Positions 1 to 5,653 of a DNA stretch of 7,610 bases are shown piece by piece (positions within the stretch are counted from its first letter, which is position 1; each line of letters opens with the position of its first letter). The notes beneath the pieces are model-generated. The model was not told the DNA's origin, made no database searches, and was given only the letters and a program-made list of their open reading frames with translations. The stretch is from an uncultured Gammaproteobacteria bacterium (GTDB lineage Bacteria > Pseudomonadota > Gammaproteobacteria > Coxiellales > Coxiellaceae), in the NCBI GenBank assembly GCA_903870185.1, contig CAIQCE010000309.1, positions 1-7,610 of the forward strand. The letters run 5' to 3'. The position numbers and the translations under genes were made by a program.

Positions 1-110
1 CCCTTCAGTTGTTAAATGTTATGCTATAACAGCATCATTTTGGCGCATTAATTTGACGCCGTATATCTTAGAAGTGGATGAGTCCATTTCATTAACAACG
101 ACGTGAATAA

Positions 111-1397
111 TCACAACCTCCAAATATCAAACCCCGCCTCTTCAAATAGCGCACGATCTAAAATGGATTTTACATCGAGAATAATCGGCCTTCCTTTGAA
201 TTTTGCCTTTAATGCTTCAGGATCTAATTTTTTATAAGGCTCATCTGCCACCGCAACTACCATCGCATCGAGATTCTCAATTTCTTCCCAAGTCGATAAT
301 TGAATACCATAAAGCTCCAAAGCAACTTCAGGATCAGCAAAAGGAGAATGTACCAAAACTTCAACACCCTCAGATTCTAGCTCTGAAATGATATCGATGA
401 CTCGGGTGTTTCTAAGATCGGAACAATTCTCTTTGAACGTCAACCCCAAAATCGCAACAGTGGAGCTGTTATGCGGACAATTATTGGCTTTCAAATGTTT
501 TAGCGTTTGCTCAGCAATATGGTGGCCCATCTGATCATTAATCTCACGTCCTGCTAAAATCACCTTTGGATGATATCCAAATTCTTGTGCTCGATGGGTT
601 AAATAATAAGGATCCACTCCAATACAGTGCCCGCCCACTAGCCCTGGCCTAAAGGGCAAAAAATTCCACTTGGTGCTAGCAGCCTGAATAACAGCCTCCG
701 TATCAATCCCCATTCGACCGAAAATAATCGCCAATTCATTCATCAAGGCGATGTTAAGATCTCGCTGAGTATTCTCGATGACTTTTGCCGCCTCTGCAGT
801 TCGAATATCGGGGGCTTCATAGACACCTGCTTGGATAATACTGCTATAAACGGCTGAAACAATTTTTAAAGTCTCTGGATCTTGGGCAGATACCACCTTG
901 GTGATGGATTCCAGTCGATGTTTTTTATCACCCGGATTAATACGCTCTGGTGAGTACCCTACTGCAAAATCCTTTCCACCCTTAAGGCCCGAAACAGCCT
1001 CTAATATAGGAAGACAATGCTCCTCAGTTACCCCTGGATAAACCGTAGATTCATATACGACGATATCACCCAGCTTTAGAACTTCCCCAACTATTTTCGA
1101 AGCATCGGATAATAAACTTAAATCCGGTTGTTTAAGCTCATCAATAGGTGTCGGAACAGCAACGATATAAAAATCAGCTTTCGCCAAATCGGCTGGATTA
1201 TAGGTCAATTCTAAATCTGTCTTTTTAAGCTCATCAGCCCCTAATTCACCAGTACGATCATGCCCAGCCAATAATTCTGTAATTCGCTTTGAATTTTTAT
1301 CAAATGCCAATACAGCCTGATTCTTTCCAAATGCGGCTGCGAGCGGAAGCCCTACATAACCCAGTCCAATCACTGCGATTCGTCGATTTTTATTCAT
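111..1397 (-). CDS. tviB: UDP-N-acetylhexosamine 6-dehydrogenase (TviB/WbpO-type nucleotide-sugar dehydrogenase)
   Basis: This 428-residue protein is a complete cytoplasmic nucleotide-sugar dehydrogenase of the UDP-Glc/GDP-Man dehydrogenase superfamily. Such enzymes oxidise C6 of a UDP-sugar to a carboxylate in two NAD+-dependent steps. The N-terminal Rossmann domain (about 1-190) shows the NAD-binding loop GLGYVG at 11-16, VPTPID at 81-86, YESTVYPG at 115-122 and YSPERINPGD at 148-157. The central domain (about 200-295) has the family lysine K205 in AEAAKVIENTQRDLN and the catalytic cysteine C258 in GGHCIGVDPYYL. The C-terminal UDP-binding domain (about 315-415) has GLTFKENCSDLRNT at 318-331. 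YSPERINPGD and STKWNFLPFRPGLVGGHC are typical of the TviB/VipA/WbpO branch, which uses UDP-GlcNAc or UDP-GalNAc rather than UDP-Glc. The exact substrate cannot be settled here, so the symbol is by family resemblance. The ATG at 1397 starts just before the Rossmann strand; only a weak purine-rich site (AAAGAGACG) precedes it. The gene diverges from the glycosyltransferase operon. The 4-epimerase that often accompanies this enzyme is not in the window. Confidence 0.93.
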   Translation of the reverse strand: MNKNRRIAVIGLGYVGLPLAAAFGKNQAVLAFDKNSKRITELLAGHDRTGELGADELKKTDLELTYNPADLAKADFYIVAVPTPIDELKQPDLSLLSDASKIVGEVLKLGDIVVYESTVYPGVTEEHCLPILEAVSGLKGGKDFAVGYSPERINPGDKKHRLESITKVVSAQDPETLKIVSAVYSSIIQAGVYEAPDIRTAEAAKVIENTQRDLNIALMNELAIIFGRMGIDTEAVIQAASTKWNFLPFRPGLVGGHCIGVDPYYLTHRAQEFGYHPKVILAGREINDQMGHHIAEQTLKHLKANNCPHNSSTVAILGLTFKENCSDLRNTRVIDIISELESEGVEVLVHSPFADPEVALELYGIQLSTWEEIENLDAMVVAVADEPYKKLDPEALKAKFKGRPIILDVKSILDRALFEEAGFDIWRL

Positions 1398-1520
1398 AAA
1401 CTTTTCGTCTCTTTGCCAGAATTATGAGGTATTGAAGGGTAGCAAAGCCTATCTCGCAAATCAAATCAATATAGCGCTCGCTTGAGAGGGGCTTGTAGAT
1501 AATCATGGCCATCGAATTGT

Positions 1521-1594
1521 GTAGGTCGGCGCTAAGCCCCTGCATTGGTATTTGGCTAAATTACCTGATGAACTCAACGCAGGGTGAGCCCGAC
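1521..1594 (+). repeat. REP-like palindrome 1 (GTAG-headed, imperfect stem)
   Basis: The element opens with GTAG (1521-1524), followed by an arm at 1525-1543 (GTCGGCGCTAAGCCCCTGC). The second arm, at 1579-1594 (GCAGGGTGAGCCCGAC), pairs with the first. About 14 base pairs form in three blocks (5, 3 and 6 bp) with small bulges, around a loop of about 35 bases. A GTAG tetranucleotide at the foot of a GC-rich hairpin in an AT-rich intergenic region is the known signature of REP elements mobilised by RAYT (TnpA-REP, IS200/IS605-like) transposases. The long loop and imperfect stem suggest a decayed or atypical copy. No RAYT gene is in the window. Confidence 0.55.
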
Positions 1595-1635
1595 AAACCC
1601 GTTCTTTTATATGTGAATACAAGAGTATGTTGATT

Positions 1636-1666
1636 GGTGGGCATGCTAACGCTTTGCCCACCCTAC
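1636..1666 (-). repeat. REP-like palindrome 2 (GTAG-headed, perfect 8-bp stem)
   Basis: Arms GGTGGGCA (1636-1643) and TGCCCACC (1655-1662) form a perfect 8-bp stem. A further inner GC/GC pairing (1645-1646 with 1651-1652) surrounds a TAAC loop. Read on the minus strand, the unit begins GTAG (1666-1663) followed by GGTGGGCAAAGCG. This closely resembles the widespread GTAGGGTGGGC-type REP repeats of many bacterial genomes. It points the opposite way to palindrome 1, so the GTAG heads lie at the outer ends of the pair, as in a bacterial interspersed mosaic element (BIME). It is about 15 bases upstream of the operon's promoter and might affect supercoiling or transcript structure, but there is no direct evidence of function. 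Confidence 0.72.
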
Positions 1667-1680
1667 ATTCACCCTCATAA

Positions 1681-1710
1681 TTGACACACCCCCCTCGATA
1701 ATGCTTGAAT
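1681..1710 (+). promoter_or_regulatory. Putative sigma-70 promoter of the polysaccharide operon
   Basis: TTGACA at 1681-1686 is a perfect -35 hexamer. After an 18-base spacer comes TTGAAT at 1705-1710, matching four of six -10 positions. It is directly preceded by TGC (1702-1704), an extended -10. Transcription would start near 1717, giving a leader of about 25 bases before the ATG at 1743. GATAAT at 1697-1702 is a better -10 hexamer alone but sits only 10 bases from TTGACA. An inverted repeat, GACACA (1683-1688) and TGTGTC (1710-1715), brackets the promoter and could be an operator. Confidence 0.5.
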
Positions 1711-1733
1711 GTGTCCCAAAATAACCCGATTTT

Positions 1734-1740
1734 GAGAGGA
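1734..1740 (+). promoter_or_regulatory. Ribosome binding site for the 639-residue protein, short spacing
   Basis: GAGAGGA lies directly upstream of the ATG at 1743. Only two bases separate its end from the start codon, which is tighter than usual; using the GAGAG part gives four bases. An in-frame TAA at 1722-1724 rules out an upstream start, and the next in-frame ATG is at codon 144, inside conserved-looking sequence. This supports the ATG at 1743. Confidence 0.55.
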
Positions 1741-1742
1741 TT

Positions 1743-3662
1743 ATGCCAAGATCTCAACCCAATGCTTTGAAGATTGAAACCTTCGACAATTCCAAAGGAG
1801 GAGCTACTTTTTTCAAGGCTATCGGCCACCCCCTCGCCCTCCCTAAGATTCATGAAATCCTGGCCAAGCTGCAATCGGCAAAATCGGTCGCTATTTTTGA
1901 TCCTAATAATTTCATCAACAGTTTTGCTGAAATTTATGATTGCTCTAAACTTCCTATCACCCACAATTTTGTACAGAAATTCGAAGAAATCGGAAAGACA
2001 ATTCTAGGTCAAAATGCCAAGCCCATCACAGAGCTTACTAACAGCTCTGTCGATATATTATGGATTGCGGCCTTTGATGCGGATCGCTTATTGAGCACCA
2101 TTCGCCATCTTATTCCGGCAGAGACTGAGGTGATTAGTTTTGATAGCTTCAGAATTCCTGATGAGATGCTTTCAGTCCCTCGCAATTATTGCTCGCCATT
2201 GAACTTTGCAACTAATTTTGCTTTTTTTCGAGATCAAGCAGGTTTACATACTCGAATTGTCACCGCGAATTACTGGTCCAGCTACAACGGCGGTAAGCCA
2301 ATTAAAATCTGGTTCGATCTTTGGAATGAACAAGGGAAATCGATACAAACTTGGTCAGAAGATTATGCTTCTCCCAATCAAACCATTGTGATCGACAGTC
2401 GGCTTATTCGAGAACGTTTTAATTTACCTGATTTTGTAGGGCAACTCTTCATGCATGTGATCGGTGCTGCAGGCCATGAAATTGTTAAATATGCCTTAGA
2501 TATCTATAACGGTGCTGAAATTTTAAGCTGCACCCATGATGCGAACTCTTGGCCAGCTGATTTTTATGCCGGGCTTCCAGCCCCCGAATCAGATGAAAAA
2601 GTCATACTCTGGGTTCAAAATAGTCACCCCTGTCCTATCCCTGCTAATGGGATTGGATTGACACTGATGGGTTCCGATCAAGTGGTTTGGTATCCCCATA
2701 GCATTCCTCCCTTTGCCACTATCGCACTCGATACTCGAACCTTATTACCCGAAGCCAAATGGCCTCAGCAACTCGAAATTTTTGCGGGAAAATATTTTGT
2801 GAGACCTCGTTATGAAATTACTCGTGGTGAACGAAAACAACGAATCGCTCATGCAAATGTAGAGCGCACAGATCTCAAAAATGATCCAGCACTACAAAAT
2901 CTTGGGCCCTTATTCGGAAAAGGTTTTATCTTGCCAGCACCGATACTACCACGAGATCGCTGGAAGACGATCGTTCAACCCAATCCCATGTCCACTGGAC
3001 AAACTGAATTACCAGTTGCCCTTGTGATCTATGACAAAAATGGTGAAGAGCAACTTCGACATCCTTTAGGCAAATTGCAGCGCAATCAATCCATCGCAAT
3101 TGAAATCGAAGAACTATTAAATTCTCAAAGCGTAGAGTCTGGTCACGTAGAATTGATCTATGATTTCAGCCAAGGCGGATATGCCGATGGATGGCTCCAC
3201 GGATTATTTCGTTATCACCATAAAGATTCAGGACAAGCTGCTGAAACCAGCTTTGGAGCTCATATTTTCAATACGGTGATGACTTATAAACAAGAGCCTC
3301 AATCCTATACAGGCCATCCACCAGGACTCACGACTCGTTTATTTTTGTGCTTAGGCATGCAGAATACTAAAACCCTTTGCCACTTAATCTACCCGGCTTC
3401 AACCGCTTGGCATCCCTTTTCTTCCACACAATTAATTCTCCATAATGCGATGGGGCAAGTGATCACAGAGATCGAATTAAAAATTCCTTGTAGTGGTTCA
3501 CATTTTTGGATCGTAGAAGACACTTTCAAACCAGAAGATCTAAAAGCCGCAGGACAAAATGGCTACGTCATTATTCGTGACGCCACCTGCCGACTCTTTG
3601 GTTATCACGGGTTGATCAATGATCAAAATGCTTTTGGTTTTGATCATATGTTTGGCTTCTAA
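1743..3662 (+). CDS. Large protein of unknown function, polysaccharide locus, four related beta-rich modules
   Basis: I do not recognise this 639-residue protein as a named family. It has no signal peptide or membrane segment, so it is probably cytoplasmic. The N-terminal part (about 24-140) alternates hydrophobic strands (SVAIFDP at 48-54, VDILWIAAFDADRL at 103-116, EVISFDSFRIP at 129-139) with helices, like a Rossmann-type alpha/beta domain. The rest is rich in Trp, His, Gly and Pro. I see four segments of similar pattern: about 186-255, 303-359, 424-492 and 563-622. Each runs from hydrophobic strands (often with D/N-x-G) through an I-P/Q...S/T-I-x-I/L-D strand and a leucine-rich helix to a last strand ending in aromatic/basic residues (YALDIY, RPRYEI, FRYH, LFGYH). 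Linkers carry striking motifs: SCTHDANSWPADFYAGLPAP (262-281), LWVQNSHPCPIPA (289-301), ETSFGAHIFNT (501-511), CHLIYPAS (546-553). The terminus HMFGF looks like a conserved end. It is first in the operon and one base from a GT4 gene, so a role in glycan assembly or modification is inferred. Confidence 0.85.
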   Translation: MPRSQPNALKIETFDNSKGGATFFKAIGHPLALPKIHEILAKLQSAKSVAIFDPNNFINSFAEIYDCSKLPITHNFVQKFEEIGKTILGQNAKPITELTNSSVDILWIAAFDADRLLSTIRHLIPAETEVISFDSFRIPDEMLSVPRNYCSPLNFATNFAFFRDQAGLHTRIVTANYWSSYNGGKPIKIWFDLWNEQGKSIQTWSEDYASPNQTIVIDSRLIRERFNLPDFVGQLFMHVIGAAGHEIVKYALDIYNGAEILSCTHDANSWPADFYAGLPAPESDEKVILWVQNSHPCPIPANGIGLTLMGSDQVVWYPHSIPPFATIALDTRTLLPEAKWPQQLEIFAGKYFVRPRYEITRGERKQRIAHANVERTDLKNDPALQNLGPLFGKGFILPAPILPRDRWKTIVQPNPMSTGQTELPVALVIYDKNGEEQLRHPLGKLQRNQSIAIEIEELLNSQSVESGHVELIYDFSQGGYADGWLHGLFRYHHKDSGQAAETSFGAHIFNTVMTYKQEPQSYTGHPPGLTTRLFLCLGMQNTKTLCHLIYPASTAWHPFSSTQLILHNAMGQVITEIELKIPCSGSHFWIVEDTFKPEDLKAAGQNGYVIIRDATCRLFGYHGLINDQNAFGFDHMFGF

Positions 3663-3663
3663 A

Positions 3664-4695
3664 GTGAAAATTGTCAACATCATGCTGGGTGAAGGCCGCG
3701 GTGGTATTGAAAACTCCTTCGCAGGTTACACAGAATGCTTGCTGATGCAGGGCCATGAAGTCCATTCTATTATTCATCCTGAAGCTAAAATCAGAGGGCC
3801 CTTAGAAAAATTAAATGCCTCTATTCATACTTTGAAGAATTACGGAAGCTGGGATCCCATCGCTCGTTATCAATTAAATAAACTTTTAAATACTCTCAGC
3901 CCCTCCCTCATACTCACACACGGCAATCGACCCTTGGGCATGATCCGAGACCCTTTATTGATGAGGAAAACGATTCCTGTGATCCACAATTATTCTTTCA
4001 AGAAAGCTCTGAAATTTAATCACTTAATCACCATCACCCAAGATCTTCAAAATAAAATCCTGATACAAAATCCCAATTTAAAATCGGTATCGATTATTCC
4101 AAATATGGTGAGGATTCCGAGCCTTACACCAAGGTCTTCGAACTTAAAAGATCCTATCGTGATTGGCGTGCTAGGGCGAATGGTCAAGAAAAAGGGATTT
4201 GAAGTTTTTATCGGTGCAATCGAATGTTTAAGAAATGAAGGATTCAGTGTTCGAGCTGTTATCGCAGGCCAGGGTGAGGAAGAAAATTTTTTAAAGAAAA
4301 TGGTGGCTGATCGAAACTTGAATGATGCAATCGACTTTCCCGGATGGATGGCTCAATCTGAATTTTTCTCTCAAATTGAACTCTTTTGCCTACCCTCCCG
4401 ACATGAGCCATTTGGAATGGTCTTGATAGAGGCATTCGCCCACAAAGTCCCCGTTGTTTCCACCCGAACAGAAGGCCCTCTTGAGATTGGAAAGAATGGT
4501 GATACTCTACTATTTTCATCGATAGATGATGCGGAAATGATGGCTGCAAAAATAAAAGTTTTAATCGAAAATTCAGAACTTCGAAACCGGTTAGTTAATC
4601 ATGCCTTTGAAGTGGTCAATTCTCAATATTCAATGGAAGCTGTCTCAACCAAACTTAATAATACCCTGGAAAACTTACTGTCTCATGAATCCTAA
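3664..4695 (+). CDS. GT4-family glycosyltransferase
   Basis: This is a GT-B fold, retaining glycosyltransferase (343 residues) expected to move a sugar from a nucleotide-sugar donor to a glycan acceptor at the inner membrane. From the GTG start the protein begins VKIVNIMLGEGRGGIE, the usual first strand and glycine loop of GT4 enzymes. The C-terminal donor domain has GRMVKKKGF at 171-179 (Arg and Lys that contact the donor diphosphate), AGQGEEE at 201-207, and the EX7E signature E248-E256 in EPFGMVLIE, followed by PVVST and GPLEIGKNGD. I chose GTG at 3664 over the in-frame ATG at 3619. The 15 residues from 3619 only reread the end of the previous gene, and with GTG the gap to the preceding stop is one base. 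No clear Shine-Dalgarno site precedes it, so translation is probably coupled. Donor and acceptor cannot be predicted. Confidence 0.9.
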   Translation: MKIVNIMLGEGRGGIENSFAGYTECLLMQGHEVHSIIHPEAKIRGPLEKLNASIHTLKNYGSWDPIARYQLNKLLNTLSPSLILTHGNRPLGMIRDPLLMRKTIPVIHNYSFKKALKFNHLITITQDLQNKILIQNPNLKSVSIIPNMVRIPSLTPRSSNLKDPIVIGVLGRMVKKKGFEVFIGAIECLRNEGFSVRAVIAGQGEEENFLKKMVADRNLNDAIDFPGWMAQSEFFSQIELFCLPSRHEPFGMVLIEAFAHKVPVVSTRTEGPLEIGKNGDTLLFSSIDDAEMMAAKIKVLIENSELRNRLVNHAFEVVNSQYSMEAVSTKLNNTLENLLSHES

Positions 4696-5653
4696 ACCTC
4701 AATGTATTTTATTTATCACCTCTACTTACTTGGGAGATGCCATCATTTCCACCACCGCTTTTGAATGGCTTCGATCACAATACCCTGATGCTAAAATTAC
4801 CATTGCCTGTGGACATATTGCGGCACCCATTTTCGAAGCCGTTCCGAATTTAGAACAACTTTATGTGATTCGAAAGCAAAAATATGGACTTCATACTCTA
4901 AAATTATGGTGGGCTCTCTGCCGAAAGCACTGGGATTATATACTCGATATTCGAGGCACGGGGATCGGATATTTGATGTGTTCCAAACACCACAAAGTTT
5001 GGAAATCGACTCAAAATATCACTCAATCTCGAGTCCAGCAAATCGCCACTCTTTTAGGGCTAGAAACTCCAACACCTTGTAAAATTTATCTGGCTGAAAA
5101 ACATCGAGCAGAAGCAAAAAATTTATTGCCTCAAAACCGTCCTATTTTATTACTATCCCCCATGGCCAGCTGGGATAAAAAATGTTGGCCTGCTCAAAGC
5201 TTTTTAGAACTAGCCAAAGCTTTAACGGCTGAGAATGGACCACTACCCAATGCCGCGATTGGTTTCCTCGGAGACCCTAAGCAAAGACCTGCTTTATTAG
5301 AATTATTACAAGCACTGCCTGAAAACCAAAGAATTGATATCAGCGGAAACATCAATCTATTAACTCTAGCAGCCTGCATGGAACAAGCCGATTTATTCGT
5401 CGGAAATGATTCAGGTCTGATGCATCTAGCGGCTGCAGTGGGCACTTCCACACTAGGAATCTTTGGGCCTAGTCGACCCGAGGTTTATGCACCCTTCGGC
5501 TCTAAAGCGGATTATATTCGAGTCCCGATGCCCTATGAGCAAATGATGAGCTCAGCCCAAGCGGGGGAAAATCATATGGACTTACTTAAAACTGAAGATG
5601 TGCTTAAAAGTTGTTTAGCTCTAATTAAAACTAATAGTTTAGACAAAAAATGA
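4685..5653 (+). CDS. GT9-family glycosyltransferase (heptosyltransferase-like)
   Basis: This 322-residue protein belongs to GT9, the ADP-heptose:LPS heptosyltransferase family (WaaC/WaaF-like). Members are inverting GT-B enzymes, usually of LPS core assembly; some in O-antigen or capsule clusters use other sugars. The N-terminus MNPKPQCILFITSTYLGDAI carries the LGD aspartate (D18) equivalent to the catalytic Asp of WaaC. SPMASWDKKCWP (158-169) matches the donor phosphate-binding segment that precedes the 'W/RWP' motif. NDSGLMHLAAAVGT (241-254) followed by LGIFGPS is the GT9 hallmark, and MDLLKTEDVL near the end fits the usual final helix. The ATG at 4685 is preferred over one at 4601 because family homology begins there; the 28 extra residues from 4601 are out-of-frame GT4 sequence. 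It overlaps the GT4 gene by 11 bases and the next gene by 4. Confidence 0.88.
   Translation: MNPKPQCILFITSTYLGDAIISTTAFEWLRSQYPDAKITIACGHIAAPIFEAVPNLEQLYVIRKQKYGLHTLKLWWALCRKHWDYILDIRGTGIGYLMCSKHHKVWKSTQNITQSRVQQIATLLGLETPTPCKIYLAEKHRAEAKNLLPQNRPILLLSPMASWDKKCWPAQSFLELAKALTAENGPLPNAAIGFLGDPKQRPALLELLQALPENQRIDISGNINLLTLAACMEQADLFVGNDSGLMHLAAAVGTSTLGIFGPSRPEVYAPFGSKADYIRVPMPYEQMMSSAQAGENHMDLLKTEDVLKSCLALIKTNSLDKK

Larger units (their letters stand above)
1398..1742. other. Divergent intergenic region with REP-like pair and promoter
   Basis: This 345-base gap lies between the start codons of two divergent genes. From left to right it holds the leader of the dehydrogenase gene (1398 to about 1515), two REP-like palindromes in opposite orientation (1521-1594 and 1636-1666), and a strong promoter candidate for the plus-strand operon (1681-1710). 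A minus-strand CATAAT (roughly 1427-1432) could be a -10 for the dehydrogenase, but no matching -35 is visible, so I do not call it. A minus-strand open frame of 153 codons (1503-1964) crosses the palindromes and the start of the next gene. Its product is unlike any protein I know, and I regard it as spurious. Confidence 0.7.

Noticed and set aside
18..60. Small hairpins downstream of the dehydrogenase (GTTAT/ATAAC at 18-30, ATGCT/AGCAT at 21-35, GGCG/CGCC at 42-60) as a terminator
   Set aside because: Stems are only 4-5 bp, two are mutually exclusive, and on the minus strand none is followed by a T-run.
1503..1964. Minus-strand open frame of 153 codons
   Set aside because: It spans both REP-like palindromes and runs antisense through the start of the 639-residue gene. 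Its composition (Cys- and Arg-rich) and lack of any family motif mark it as a chance frame.
3619..3663. Apparent signal or lipoprotein leader (MIKMLLVLIICLAS) on the GT4 protein
   Set aside because: These bases encode the end of the previous gene in another frame, and GT4 homology starts exactly at the following GTG.
4259..4549. Minus-strand frame of 96 codons inside the GT4 gene
   Set aside because: It is antisense to the strongly conserved EX7E domain and has no family resemblance, so it is a shadow frame.
4601..4684. N-terminal extension of the first GT9 protein from an ATG at 4601
   Set aside because: The 28 residues are out-of-frame GT4 coding sequence. The GT9 first strand starts after the ATG at 4685.
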